NCBI RefSeq assembly: GCF_028206795.1
Contig: NZ_JAQLFJ010000003.1
Location: 72,850-136,849, forward strand
Direction: 5' to 3'
Origin: Collinsella aerofaciens
GTDB lineage: Bacteria; Actinomycetota; Coriobacteriia; Coriobacteriales; Coriobacteriaceae
DNA length: 64,000 nt
In this document: positions 9,591 through 19,369 of the stretch, one piece after another
How the letters are laid out: the number at the start of each line of letters is the position of its first letter
How positions within the stretch are numbered: the first letter of the stretch is position 1
Notes under the pieces: model-generated
What the model saw: only the letters and a program-made list of their open reading frames with translations
Databases searched by the model: none
Told to the model about the DNA's origin: nothing
Made by a program: the position numbers and the translations under genes

Positions 9591-9625
9591 AAAAGCGGGC
9601 CCGGATCGCTCAATCCGGACCCGCT
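9591..9625 (-). terminator. Terminator of the large surface protein gene
   Basis: On the minus strand AGCGGGTCCGGAT pairs with ATCCGGGCCCGCT around a short loop and is followed by TTTT. It starts about 17 bases after the stop codon at 9642. Confidence 0.85.
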
Positions 9626-9641
9626 GGGAACTGGCGCGCGG

Positions 9642-12600
9642 TTAAGCGCGGCGCTTCATGGTCCACGCCAGCAGCAGAGCTGCCACTCCGGCTGCGAGTA
9701 CGACACCAGCCATGACATACGTGCTGTCGCCGGACTCAGGCAACGTCTCCTTGCCAGCCTTCTTCTTAGGCTTGGAAGTCGTAGTCGTGGTCGTAGTAGT
9801 CGTAGTGGTCTGGCCAGGAGCGGGCTTGGCAGCCTCGGCAACGGTGAAGGTCGTCTCTGCCGTGCCCGTGCTCGAAACCACGCTCAGCTTATGCTCGCCC
9901 ACGCCGAGCGTATTCAGGAAGCTCGCCTTGAGCGTCACGATCGTAGAGCCCTCGGTGAGCACGTAGTTCTCGGCAGCGACCTCCTTATCGTCAACCAGCA
10001 CCTTCTGGAAGAACACGAGCGGCGCGTTCGAGCGGAAGCTCAGGTCCTTGGCGGCCTCGACCACCATCGTCTGGCCCTTACCGTCGGTGATCTCGGGCTT
10101 CAGAATCGCGATCTCCTCGGTCTTGCCCTTCTCGCGGCAGACGGTGCACTCCTGATGCTTCTCACCCTTGGCCTCGACCGTCGCCGGCTTGTCGACGACC
10201 CACTTAAAGGTGTGCCCAGCCTTGTCGATGATCTCGCCGCAGCGGCAGACGTGCCAGTGATTCTGAGCGTCGTGCGCCCAGCCAGAGCCGTCGGGCTCGT
10301 GCTTGAGGACACCCTCGACCGTCACATTCACGTCGCCCTCGACATCCTTGAGCTCATAGGTGCCCTTGTCGGAGAGCTCGATGGCCTTACCGTCGACCTT
10401 GACGGCGTAGCCCTTGCCCGCAAAGTACGCGCTGTCGATGCTCATGGTGAGCGTTGCGGTCCCATGCCAATCAAGCTCGGTTGCCGTCGAGGTGAGCGCA
10501 TAGCCCACCTGATTGCTCGGCAACGCCACGACCAGCTTGCGGCCGGCAGCCACGGTGATCTCGGTAGCAGAGGAGGCATCGTAGTTGGCCTTAGCCTGGT
10601 AGCGCACCTCGTACACGCCGGCGGCGAGATCCGTGAGCTCGGTCACGCCCTCGCCCACGGCCTGATACTTGGCGGCATCCTTGGCGCGCCACTCCATCGT
10701 CGCGTCGACGCCCACGATCTTACCGTCATGTTTGCCACTCACGGCCTCGGCCTCGGCCTGAACCTTCGGCGCGTCCTGATCGGCGTTCTTGATGGAGAAC
10801 CCACACGTCAGACCCTCAGTCGGAAGCGCGTAGTTGCCCGCGGCCTTACCCGTCAGCGCTGTGAGGGTCGCCTGATACGAATCGCCAGCCTCGACCTGGG
10901 AGCCCACGACGGTCGCGCCAAGGTCATCCTTGCCGTTGACGTTGCCGAGCGTCGCCTCGGGGCAGTGCTCCTCGCCGTCGTAGACAAACTCACTGGTGCC
11001 CCACGTCACGGTGAGCGGCCGCTGGTTGATGGTGAACACGCCATCGACGAACGTGATGCTGTAGTTGGGGTTTGCACCCTCGGGCTGCGTCAGCTGCAGA
11101 GCATAGCCGCCGTCGCGCACGTTGTCGTTATTTTCGCGCTCGATCTCGAGGCCCTGAAGCGTTTCGCCCGCGACGAGTTTGCCAGAAGTGACATCCCACG
11201 TAAACACGGGATCAGCCTCGCCGTAGGTCTTAGAAGCGTCCTGGGCGGTGACCGTAATCGCGCACGGCTTGACCTCGAGCTCAACCTTGCCCTCGGCGGT
11301 CGCACCGTCAATCGTCACCTGGTAGGCGACGGTCAGTTTGCCGACGTCCTTAATCTTGGGGGCCTCGGGGGACCAATTCTTGCCGTCGGTGCTGTACTGA
11401 GCCGTTGCGCCCTCGGGTAGTCTCGTCGCATCGACCGTGTGATACGCACCGTCGTACTCGTCGGAGTAGCCAACGATGGCGGCAGCCGGAATCTCGACCT
11501 CGGCAAGCTTGTGACCGCAGACCTTGCACCGCTGTTGCTTGGAGCCCTTCTCGGTTGCCGTGGGGGCCTTGACGACGACCCACTCAAAGTCGTGCTTGGC
11601 CTCGTCGATCTTGTCACCACAGGCGCACTTATGCCAATGCGTGCTGTCGTCGGAGAGCCACTCCTCGTTCACGACCTCGTGCTTGCGCACGCCCTCGACG
11701 GTGATGGTGGTCTTCTCCTCGACATTGCTCAGGACGAACTTTCCATCCTCGCCCTTCTCGAGAACAACGCCGTTCGCCTTGACGACAAAGTCGTCGCCCG
11801 CGTAGTAGCCATCGGAGATCTTTACCGAGAACTCCACGCTTTCGTGCCACTGCAGTCTGTTCGGGCTATGCCAGTCTATCGAGTAGGCGTCATTCTCACT
11901 AGAAAGGGTGACCCATAAGTACTTACCGTTGTCGACATGCACTTCCACAGGCGCGGACGGCATGTAATTTTTAGTCTCGGCATACCAGACCTGGTAGTCG
12001 CCAGCGGCAAGATTCTCAATCTTACCGTCTTCGGAAACCATGGTCTCGCCATCGGCGTCCCCGGCTTCGGTGCGGAACAGGCGGTAGGCGACGCCGCCGT
12101 GCGCGCCTTTAATCTTGCCGTCGCACTTGCCACGGATGGTTTCGGCGGTAGCCTTCAGGCCCTGAGGCTTCTCCTGCTCGGCCTTATAAATCGTGTAGGT
12201 ATACTCAAGGTTTTCGGTAGGAAGGGCATAATTCTTGATGACCTCGGGGTCACCGGCGAGGCCCGTCACCTTTGCCAGATAGCCACCGGCATCGATGCCC
12301 GTCGCGTTCTCGACCTCATAGGAAACCTTCCCCTCGTCACCCTCGGCAACATTGCTGACCGTGACCTTGGGGCCCTGAGGCTCGCCGTCATAGGTATACG
12401 TTCCGACCGTCCAGCCAACACCAATCTGGCGCTTGGTGATCTCGAACGTGCCGGTCTGGAGCGTCGGAGCATAGTTCGCCCTCTGGATCTTGTCCCACTT
12501 GTCGCCGACCTCGCTCTCCTCGATCGTCAGCGTATAGGTGCCCACGTTCTCGCCGGCCTCACGGCGAATCTTGAACCAAGAGAGCGGGTGGCCCTTGATG

Positions 12601-15600
12601 ATCGAGCCCTCGACGGCCTCGAGCTCAAAGTCCGGATCGTCATAACCGTACACCTTCGAAGCATCCTTGGGCTTCACCGTTACCGGACGGGGATCGACCT
12701 TAAGCTCGACCTCGCCCTCGCAGGTGTCGCCAGACGTGAGCGTCGCCTTAAACTCGACGGTCTTGGAGCCAGCATCGCAGATGAGCGGAGACTCGTCGCT
12801 CCACTTCTTCACGCCCTTCTCGCGATACTGGATAGATGCGACGGTCTCGGCGTTAACCGTCACGCCGTGCTTTTCGCCATCGTAGATACCCGAGTAGCCG
12901 GTAATACCGAAAGCCGGAATCTCGATAGACTCGCGCTCGTAGCCGCACGTCTTGCAGCGCTCGTGCTTGGAACCGGGCTTATCGGCCGTGGCGTCCTGGT
13001 CGACGACCCACTCAAAGTCGTGCTGGGCGCGGTCAACGTCCTCCTTGCCGCAGGTGCAGGTGTTCCAGTGCTCGGCGTCGTCGTGCTTCCAACCGCTACC
13101 GTCGGCCTTCTTGGGGCCGTCCTTGACCTCAACTGTCAGGGCCTCAGAGGCGTTATGGTTACGGTCGGCCTTAAGACGAACGCTGTATTTGCCAGCGGCG
13201 AGGCCCTTAACCGACGTCTCGCCTTCGGCAATCCGCTGATAGTCGCCGGCGGCCTCGGCTTTCCACTCGTAGGTGTTATCAATCCCGTCGATGCTGCCAT
13301 CTGCCAAGGCATGTCCGGTCGCGGCCGTCGTCTTAACGTCCCTGGGGGCAGCCTGTTCGGCGGGGGTGATCTTTATCTCGAGCTCGCCCTCCACCGGCAC
13401 GTAGTCGGGTGCGGTAATACGATATTTAATCGTCTCGGCGCATACGTTGCCGTAGACATCGCGCGTGACATTGGTATAGGAGGGGATTCGGTCTTCGTAC
13501 AGCGAGCCGCCATCGACGCTATATTCGATCTGCGTGCCCTCGGGGGCGTTGTCGACCGTCACCGACGGCGAGTGAGCCTTGCCGTCATAGGTGCCATCAA
13601 AGCCCTTGGCCTGAACGTTCTCGAACTGCGTGCCGTAGATGCTCCAGTAGAAAAACTTGCCGTATGTGAAGTTCCCCAGACCCCAAGCCTGGCTCCGGTA
13701 CGCACCGAGATCTTTCTCGGACACCGATTCACCCCAAGCGAAACGCTCGAAATCGACGCCCTCTTTAAGCTCAATCCATTCGTCGCCAAGCTTATACGTC
13801 ACCTTAATGCGAGGCGTTATCTCCTCTCCCGTCCACTTATAAGACGGAACGTCGCTGAGCACGTCACCGTTACTGAACCTGACGTTATCCTTCAGCTTGT
13901 CGTAGCCGATGATTTCGACCTTGCAAAGATCCTTGCGGTTGGAGTCCTTCTCCGCAAGCGAAGCAGGCTTGATCTTGAACACGCGCTCGAGCGTAACATC
14001 GTTCTGCCCTTCGACGGCGACCGTCGCCACCACGCGATAGGTGCCCGCATCGCACGGCTGCGACCCTTCCATCTCGATGCCCTGGGGATTATTGTCATCC
14101 ACGCCCCTATAGAACCGCGCGCTCACAATCTTTACCTTGCCCTGGGCTACAGCGTTGTCCTTTTGAGACGGCTTAGTCGTAGCAAGCACGGCATCGCGCG
14201 GCTTGCCGTTGTAGGTAAAGCTCAGGTCGCCGCTCTTGGACGACATCAGCGAGATCTTCTCGCCATCCCTGGAGTAGACACAGTGTGAGGCCTCATACTG
14301 TCCGTTGCACGTAGCCGCGATGCTGTACCCATCCTTGTTGGCGGAATAGGTCCACTCGTGCTCGTGCTTGCGATGGATAACCTTGACCTTGCCATCGGTA
14401 ACGTCGTATGCAAGGTCGGCATTAGCAAACTTGAGCCTGCTCGCAAGATCCTCCTGCGAAAGATCGCTCGTGCCAAGGTTCACATACTCATAGTAGTAGT
14501 ACTGCTTATTGGACTCGGGATCGAACTTGGTATCGTCGACAGACAGGACGGCTTCGCCCGTAAAAGACTTATCGACGTGAACCTTGCCGTAGCTACCGGC
14601 ATCGGATGCGTCGATGCCCTTCGCCTTGACCGTGGTGACCTTCGTGTTGCCAGCGAGCGTCACAGAACCGAGAGCGTAAACCGTGCAGCGCTTCTCGTCC
14701 TGACCGCTTATGTCGCGACCGTTGAAATAATCAGAGGGGAACACGTACGAATCATTGATAACCGTATCGTTTATGGTGCACGACGCATCCTTTGCCACCG
14801 CAATGGCGCTCGTCATGTGCATCTGATATTGAATATCCCACACCTTGAACATATAAGAGCAGGGTCCATTCCATGACGTATCGCTCGTCGAACGAATGCT
14901 GCAGTTATTCAGGGTAACTTTGGCATTTTTGACGCCAATATTGCCCGCATGCACATGGCCGCTCTCGAACTTCATCTCGTCGCATGCAATCATTCCCTGA
15001 CTGTTGTTTTCGAACGTGCAGCCGCTCAACGTGACCTTGGGGGACTTCGCTCGCCCGACCACGCTCAAGGCGCCGACGCAGTCATCACTATTATTCTTAA
15101 ACGTGCAGTTGACAAACGTTGCATCCACCGCGACCTGGCTGCCTCTGATAGTCACAGGTGCCGGCGAGGCTTCGTAGATTTCATTATCCTGGTCAACCTT
15201 GAATGCGTTGTTCTTGCAGCATTTCCAACCGCTGACATTCACGTTCGTGAAGCTGGCCGTCTCCCCCGCACCCATGGTTCCATAGAGCGTGATTGCCCGA
15301 ACGGTATCATCGTTATCGGTCCTTGAAACAAGCTTGAGGTTTTTCACGACAAGGTTGAGGCTCTTGCCTGTATTCGGCTTATCGACACCTCCACGCGCTT
15401 CGTAATCGTTGCTATCGCTCAAAAACGTTTTTCCATCACAGCGGACCTCGGTCGAGGCGCCCGAATCACCGATGAACTCGACGTAACCGCCCTTAAGCAC
15501 AAAGAGGGGATGCTGCGAATACGTGAGGTCACGCTTGACGGTCAGCGGGCCGCCCAGAGACGAGCTGTTGGTGAAATACAGGCGAGTCGGATTCTCCTTG

Positions 15601-15854
15601 GTACCGCCCTCGACCTCATAGTGGTCGATATCGACCGTACCGGCAAACCAGTAGTCTTTGCCGCCGGAAAGTTGGATTACGTCGCTTTCGCCATACGAAA
15701 GCTCACTTTTCAAGTGTTTAGGTTTGGTCGCGGTGTACGGATACGCCTCCGCCACCGTAGGCGTAGCAAGCGTTGTCGCCGCGCCTCCGAGCGCTAACGC
15801 TGCAGCCAGCGCACAAGCAGCAAGTCTGCGCATCCCCATCTTCTTCTCCCTCAT
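9642..15854 (-). CDS. Giant sortase-anchored surface protein with MBG-like and Cys-rich repeats
   Basis: The 2070-residue protein starts at ATG 15854 (GGGGAG upstream). A signal peptide (MRRLAACALAAALALGGAA) covers about residues 8-30. Residues 60-450 look like a right-handed beta-helix built from short Asn/Thr-rich rungs. The middle alternates beta-rich MBG-like modules (KDASKVYGYDDPDF near 1070, QDASKTYGEADPVF near 1545) with His/Cys modules of the form HW-x-x-C-x-C-G ... C-x-x-C (near 930, 1410, 1870; a weaker one near 520). The C-terminus has an 11-Thr tract (about 2015), the sortase signal LPESG (about 2035), one membrane helix and KRRA. Likely role is adhesion or glycan/mucin contact. 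No sortase gene is in the window. The divergent LytTR system may control it. Confidence 0.9.
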   Translation of the reverse strand: MREKKMGMRRLAACALAAALALGGAATTLATPTVAEAYPYTATKPKHLKSELSYGESDVIQLSGGKDYWFAGTVDIDHYEVEGGTKENPTRLYFTNSSSLGGPLTVKRDLTYSQHPLFVLKGGYVEFIGDSGASTEVRCDGKTFLSDSNDYEARGGVDKPNTGKSLNLVVKNLKLVSRTDNDDTVRAITLYGTMGAGETASFTNVNVSGWKCCKNNAFKVDQDNEIYEASPAPVTIRGSQVAVDATFVNCTFKNNSDDCVGALSVVGRAKSPKVTLSGCTFENNSQGMIACDEMKFESGHVHAGNIGVKNAKVTLNNCSIRSTSDTSWNGPCSYMFKVWDIQYQMHMTSAIAVAKDASCTINDTVINDSYVFPSDYFNGRDISGQDEKRCTVYALGSVTLAGNTKVTTVKAKGIDASDAGSYGKVHVDKSFTGEAVLSVDDTKFDPESNKQYYYYEYVNLGTSDLSQEDLASRLKFANADLAYDVTDGKVKVIHRKHEHEWTYSANKDGYSIAATCNGQYEASHCVYSRDGEKISLMSSKSGDLSFTYNGKPRDAVLATTKPSQKDNAVAQGKVKIVSARFYRGVDDNNPQGIEMEGSQPCDAGTYRVVATVAVEGQNDVTLERVFKIKPASLAEKDSNRKDLCKVEIIGYDKLKDNVRFSNGDVLSDVPSYKWTGEEITPRIKVTYKLGDEWIELKEGVDFERFAWGESVSEKDLGAYRSQAWGLGNFTYGKFFYWSIYGTQFENVQAKGFDGTYDGKAHSPSVTVDNAPEGTQIEYSVDGGSLYEDRIPSYTNVTRDVYGNVCAETIKYRITAPDYVPVEGELEIKITPAEQAAPRDVKTTAATGHALADGSIDGIDNTYEWKAEAAGDYQRIAEGETSVKGLAAGKYSVRLKADRNHNASEALTVEVKDGPKKADGSGWKHDDAEHWNTCTCGKEDVDRAQHDFEWVVDQDATADKPGSKHERCKTCGYERESIEIPAFGITGYSGIYDGEKHGVTVNAETVASIQYREKGVKKWSDESPLICDAGSKTVEFKATLTSGDTCEGEVELKVDPRPVTVKPKDASKVYGYDDPDFELEAVEGSIIKGHPLSWFKIRREAGENVGTYTLTIEESEVGDKWDKIQRANYAPTLQTGTFEITKRQIGVGWTVGTYTYDGEPQGPKVTVSNVAEGDEGKVSYEVENATGIDAGGYLAKVTGLAGDPEVIKNYALPTENLEYTYTIYKAEQEKPQGLKATAETIRGKCDGKIKGAHGGVAYRLFRTEAGDADGETMVSEDGKIENLAAGDYQVWYAETKNYMPSAPVEVHVDNGKYLWVTLSSENDAYSIDWHSPNRLQWHESVEFSVKISDGYYAGDDFVVKANGVVLEKGEDGKFVLSNVEEKTTITVEGVRKHEVVNEEWLSDDSTHWHKCACGDKIDEAKHDFEWVVVKAPTATEKGSKQQRCKVCGHKLAEVEIPAAAIVGYSDEYDGAYHTVDATRLPEGATAQYSTDGKNWSPEAPKIKDVGKLTVAYQVTIDGATAEGKVELEVKPCAITVTAQDASKTYGEADPVFTWDVTSGKLVAGETLQGLEIERENNDNVRDGGYALQLTQPEGANPNYSITFVDGVFTINQRPLTVTWGTSEFVYDGEEHCPEATLGNVNGKDDLGATVVGSQVEAGDSYQATLTALTGKAAGNYALPTEGLTCGFSIKNADQDAPKVQAEAEAVSGKHDGKIVGVDATMEWRAKDAAKYQAVGEGVTELTDLAAGVYEVRYQAKANYDASSATEITVAAGRKLVVALPSNQVGYALTSTATELDWHGTATLTMSIDSAYFAGKGYAVKVDGKAIELSDKGTYELKDVEGDVNVTVEGVLKHEPDGSGWAHDAQNHWHVCRCGEIIDKAGHTFKWVVDKPATVEAKGEKHQECTVCREKGKTEEIAILKPEITDGKGQTMVVEAAKDLSFRSNAPLVFFQKVLVDDKEVAAENYVLTEGSTIVTLKASFLNTLGVGEHKLSVVSSTGTAETTFTVAEAAKPAPGQTTTTTTTTTTTSKPKKKAGKETLPESGDSTYVMAGVVLAAGVAALLLAWTMKRRA

Positions 15855-15903
15855 CACAGCTCCCCTTACCCCTATGCTTTCGCGATGATCGTTATCGCTT
15901 GGC

Positions 15904-15940
15904 GCCGGCGGTCGGTCTGATTCCCCGTCCGACCGCCGGC
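15904..15940. promoter_or_regulatory. 12-bp inverted repeat between surface protein and LytTR operon
   Basis: GCCGGCGGTCGG (15904-15915) is exactly complementary to CCGACCGCCGGC (15929-15940). It lies 50 bases upstream of the surface-protein start, so it is in the 5' leader or the control region. It could be an operator or a leader hairpin. Confidence 0.5.
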
Positions 15941-16097
15941 ATCGATTGATATGTGTATCCATGGAGTATTGTGAGGTCACCAAAACTGACACCCCGCCGC
16001 TCGGCGCGAGTTGCGTACCGTGGGGCGCAAATGGAACGCACCCCCGCGGGTGGCGCGTGCACGATATGGCAAAATCGAGGTACTAAGGGGGCCCAAT

Positions 16098-16820
16098 ATG
16101 CTCAAAATCATCGCCTGCGACGACGACGTCGCCTTTCTAGATAACCTGCACCGCATGATCAACCGCTGGTCGACCGAGACGGGTACGGCGGTCGATGTTG
16201 CACTCGTTACGCGCGGCGAGGACCTGCTGGCACGCCATGCCGCATCGCGCGCCGACATCATCATGCTCGACATGATCATGCCGCTCGTCAACGGCATGGA
16301 CACCGCCCGCGAGCTGCGCCAAACCGATACCGCCGTGCGCTTGGTGTTCCTCACCTCATCGCCCGAGTTCGCGCTTGAGTCCTACGAGGTCCGCGCCTTC
16401 GACTACCTGCTCAAACCCGTAACCTACGAGCGCGTGGCGCAACTGCTCGACGAGCTGTCGAGCCTGCGTCCGGCAGCGACCGATGAGCTCGTCATCAAGA
16501 CGTCCTTTGGCTACCATGCCCTGCGCCTATCCGATATCGAATATGCCGAGGCTCGCAACAAGCACGTGGTCTTCCACCTGCGCGATGGCCGCGATATCGA
16601 GGCGCTCGAGCCGTTCCGCAGCATCGAGGACCGACTGGCCCAAAACGCGACCTTCTTTAAGTGCCACCGCAGTTACCAGGTCAATCTGCGCAACATCGAC
16701 CACTTTAACCGCACGGAAATCGTCATGCGCTCGGGCGCGTGCATACCGCTCGCGCGCAGCTGCAAGCAGGGATTCCAAGACGCCTACTTTGCAGTGCGGT
16801 TCGAGGGCGGGAGACGCTGA
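16098..16820 (+). CDS. LytTR-family response regulator (AgrA/LytR type)
   Basis: This 240-residue cytoplasmic regulator has an N-terminal receiver (residues 1-120) with acidic pocket CDDD and phospho-acceptor Asp in IIMLDMIMP, and conserved Lys in LLKPV. A C-terminal LytTR DNA-binding domain (about 135-238) follows, with the typical SDIEYAEARNKHVVFHLRDG block. ATG 16098 has AAGGGGG upstream; longer in-frame starts run into the divergent promoter area. The stop overlaps the kinase start by one base (TGATG), so the pair is translationally coupled. LytTR regulators commonly control surface proteins, bacteriocins or quorum responses, and the surface-protein gene is divergent. Confidence 0.92.
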   Translation: MLKIIACDDDVAFLDNLHRMINRWSTETGTAVDVALVTRGEDLLARHAASRADIIMLDMIMPLVNGMDTARELRQTDTAVRLVFLTSSPEFALESYEVRAFDYLLKPVTYERVAQLLDELSSLRPAATDELVIKTSFGYHALRLSDIEYAEARNKHVVFHLRDGRDIEALEPFRSIEDRLAQNATFFKCHRSYQVNLRNIDHFNRTEIVMRSGACIPLARSCKQGFQDAYFAVRFEGGRR

Positions 16821-18097
16821 TGCTTTCCTCGGCAGAACTGGTACTTTGGGCAATCCACCATGCGACGACATTGCTCTTTGGCGTCTTTGCCTCGGCGGCT
16901 CTGTGCGGTGTCGAGATCAACGGCCGCCATTCGCTCGAACTGGTGGGGGTCGGCGCCGTAACCGGATGCGCATTTGGCCTCGCCAATGCCGTCGGCGGCG
17001 AGCTTTTCGCCCGTCAGGCCTATCCGCTCGTCGTGCATCTGCCGCTTGTCGTCTACCTGTGCGTACGCTATCGCCTGAGTCCGCTGCTCGCCATCTTGGG
17101 CGTTACCAGTGCCTATCTGAGCTGCCAGTTTAGCAACTGGATGGGCATCGCCGCATTCGCCGCCACCGATTCGCAGGTCGCGTACTACGTGGCGCGCATC
17201 ATCACCACGCTCGGCGTCTTTGCCGTCTTATTGCATTGGGCAAGCGACATTGGCCCCCGCCTGGCGATCAAAAGCCCCACCGAGCTGGAGATTCTGCTCA
17301 TCCTGCCGCTCGTCTACTACATCTTCGACTACGCCACCAATGTCTATACCACGCTCTTCCACTCGGGCTCGGTGGTAACTGTTGAGTTTTTGGCGTTCGC
17401 CCTCTGCGCCTTCTACCTTATGTTTCTTGCCGTCTACCTTCGCGAATACGAAGCAAAGGAAATCGCCGAGCGCGAGCGCTGGATGCTCGCGACCCGCGAC
17501 AACGCGGCCATCAAAGAGCTCGAAGCCTGGCGCCAGTCCGGACGCGAGCTCTCGGTTCTCCGTCACGACATGCGCCACTACCTGCGCGGTCTAGCGGCCC
17601 TGATCGAAGAGGGTCACACCGATGAGGCACTCGAGCGCATCGACGCGCTCTGCGAGACCAACGACCGCACCGCCGTGCGCCGCTACTGCGCCAACGAAAC
17701 GGTCAACATTGCGCTCTCGTCGCTTTCCGCGGACATCAACGCGCACGGCATCACCGCCGACCTGCGCGCCGCCGTGCCCGAAACCGTCCACGTGGGCGAT
17801 GTCGATCTATTCAGTGTGGTATCGAACGCCCTGGACAATGCCATCGCCGCGGCGAGCGCCGCCCCCGAAGGCAAGCGGTTTGTCGACCTGGACCTTCGCT
17901 ACGAAGACGGTCAGCTTCTATTGCTGGTTTCCAACACGTTTGGCCGTGCGCCGCACATGGTCGACGGCATGCCCGTGGCTCAGCACACTGGGCACGGTTT
18001 TGGAACCAAGAGCATTAAACTTGCCGTCGAGCGCATGAACGGCAACTGCCAGTTCCGCATTAACGGCGACCGGTTTGAGCTGCGCGCCGTAATGTAG
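16820..18097 (+). CDS. Membrane sensor histidine kinase, AgrC/GHKL type
   Basis: The 425-residue partner of the LytTR regulator has five to six hydrophobic segments in residues 1-215. A coiled coil (REYEAKEIAERERWMLATRDN) follows, then a phospho-acceptor region SVLRHDMRHYLRGL with the likely His in RHDMRH. The C-terminal GHKL ATPase has N-box FSVVSNALDNAIAAAS and a GHGFGTKSIKLAVE glycine box. AgrC-like kinases often sense peptides, but no agrD/agrB-like gene is nearby, so the signal is unknown. ATG at 16820 is fixed by the one-base overlap with the preceding stop. Confidence 0.9.
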   Translation: MLSSAELVLWAIHHATTLLFGVFASAALCGVEINGRHSLELVGVGAVTGCAFGLANAVGGELFARQAYPLVVHLPLVVYLCVRYRLSPLLAILGVTSAYLSCQFSNWMGIAAFAATDSQVAYYVARIITTLGVFAVLLHWASDIGPRLAIKSPTELEILLILPLVYYIFDYATNVYTTLFHSGSVVTVEFLAFALCAFYLMFLAVYLREYEAKEIAERERWMLATRDNAAIKELEAWRQSGRELSVLRHDMRHYLRGLAALIEEGHTDEALERIDALCETNDRTAVRRYCANETVNIALSSLSADINAHGITADLRAAVPETVHVGDVDLFSVVSNALDNAIAAASAAPEGKRFVDLDLRYEDGQLLLLVSNTFGRAPHMVDGMPVAQHTGHGFGTKSIKLAVERMNGNCQFRINGDRFELRAVM

Positions 18098-18115
18098 GGG
18101 CTGCCGCCAGCCTCG

Positions 18116-18691
18116 CTACAGCGGTGCAGCCGCCGGGGTCAGCTGCTTAATGTAGGCCCACATGCGCTGTTTTGCGGCCTTGTCGGTGAGCGCCGCCTCA
18201 AAACCGTCGAGCGCCAGCACGCGGCGCCCCTGCACATGGGCGACCAGGCCGGGCTTGAGCATGGCGGTGTCAAAGTCATCAATCGCCACAAGCATATCGG
18301 CATAGGTCTCGCGCATGACATCGGCCGCACTGTTGTCCAGCAGCAGCACCGCCTCGGGATCCAAGGTCTCCAGCGCCTCGCGGAACAGGTCGCACGTCAG
18401 GGCCTCGCCCGCCGCGACCGTTCCGTCGCCCGCGCCGGCGACGCTTGCCAGCACGCAAAAATCCTCGGGGGCATATCCGATGGCGCCGAGCGCCTTGCGC
18501 AACGCGGCGCCATCCGCGCCGGCAGCCAGCTCGCCGCCCGAGCACTCGGCTTCATCCAAATCGCCTTTGACCAGCACAATCGGCGAGCACGCGTTGCCCG
18601 CGATACGCACACCGCGACCTGCAAGCGACGCGAGCTCCTGCTCGGTCGCCTGAGCGATGGCTTCTTTTTTCTGGCTTTGTGACGTGGGCAT
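18116..18691 (-). CDS. Uncharacterised protein with uracil-DNA-glycosylase-like fold features
   Basis: The 191-residue protein is not firmly recognised. The segment ADGAALRKALGAIGYAPEDFCVLASV resembles the conserved GRAGQLLDKALAAIGL...VYITN segment of family 4/5 uracil-DNA glycosylases. The upstream SPIVLVKGDLDEAECSGGELA could be a degraded version of their GEAPG motif. Catalytic motifs and the four Fe-S cysteines of family 4 are absent, so activity on uracil is doubtful. ATG 18691 is chosen because GGAGAG lies 3-8 bases upstream. A TATAAT -10-like box (minus strand) lies near 18721-18726. It converges with the kinase gene (18 bases apart). Confidence 0.6.
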   Translation of the reverse strand: MPTSQSQKKEAIAQATEQELASLAGRGVRIAGNACSPIVLVKGDLDEAECSGGELAAGADGAALRKALGAIGYAPEDFCVLASVAGAGDGTVAAGEALTCDLFREALETLDPEAVLLLDNSAADVMRETYADMLVAIDDFDTAMLKPGLVAHVQGRRVLALDGFEAALTDKAAKQRMWAYIKQLTPAAAPL

Positions 18692-18827
18692 GCGCTCTCC
18701 AATCGTTTGCGTGCCCACCATTATATAAAAGAGCCGCCCGCGAGTGGTTGCTTTGCGGGCCGCTGGGTATAAGCACGGTCGTACTGAGTTTTACGCGGCC
18801 GAGCCGCGTCGTATTATGGAGGTCACC

Positions 18828-19148
18828 ATGGCTGACATTAAGCAGATTACCCCCGAGAACTTCGATTCCATCGTTAACGACAGCCTGCCCGTACTGGTTG
18901 ATTTTTGGGCCCCGTGGTGCGGCCCCTGCCGCTCGCTCTCGCCCATCGTAGACGAGGTTGCCGACGAGCTGGCCGGCAAGTTGGCTGTGGCCAAGTGCAA
19001 CGTCGACGACAACCAGGACCTGGCCATGAAGTTTGGCGTCATGAGCATCCCCACGCTGATCGTCTTTAAGAACGGCGAGGAGGTCGACCGCTCGGTCGGC
19101 GCCTTGCCCAAGGCAAGACTTCAGGCACTGCTGGAGAAACATCTGTAA
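18828..19148 (+). CDS. trxA: Thioredoxin
   Basis: The protein is a classic 106-residue thioredoxin with the redox motif WCGPC at about residues 29-33 (FWAPWCGPCRSLSP), the cis-Pro loop MSIPTLIVF and the buried Asp in LVDFWA. It reduces protein disulfides and works with thioredoxin reductase, which is not in the window. ATG at 18828 follows TATGGAGGTCACC, a good ribosome site; the open frame extends upstream without such a site. Monocistronic, with a hairpin terminator about 110 bases downstream. Confidence 0.96.
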   Translation: MADIKQITPENFDSIVNDSLPVLVDFWAPWCGPCRSLSPIVDEVADELAGKLAVAKCNVDDNQDLAMKFGVMSIPTLIVFKNGEEVDRSVGALPKARLQALLEKHL

Positions 19149-19259
19149 TACGCTTGTTACCCATCTGCCGTCCATGAGCGGTTTCGCACCGCTCGCCGGA
19201 GTGCCAAACGCAAGGTATGCGACCACGGATAGTATGGTAGATACAAACAGCCCCCAGTG

Positions 19260-19297
19260 AACGGGTGCGGGTCAGACGGACTCGCACCCGTTTTCTT
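19260..19297 (+). terminator. Intrinsic terminator after trxA
   Basis: AACGGGTGCG (19260-19269) pairs with CGCACCCGTT (19283-19292), followed by TTTTCTT. It separates trxA from the nikR/hyp group. Confidence 0.85.
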
Positions 19298-19369
19298 ATG
19301 CGGCGGCGCTCAAGGCGGGCGTAGTAGAATCTGAACCACCATATCGCCCCGTACAAAAGGAGACTCCCC

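Noticed and set aside
9781..9815. Coding trinucleotide repeat as a phase-variation switch
   Set aside because: The Thr tract is a multiple-of-three repeat made of mixed codons, so length changes would not shift frame. It may vary in length but is not an on/off switch.
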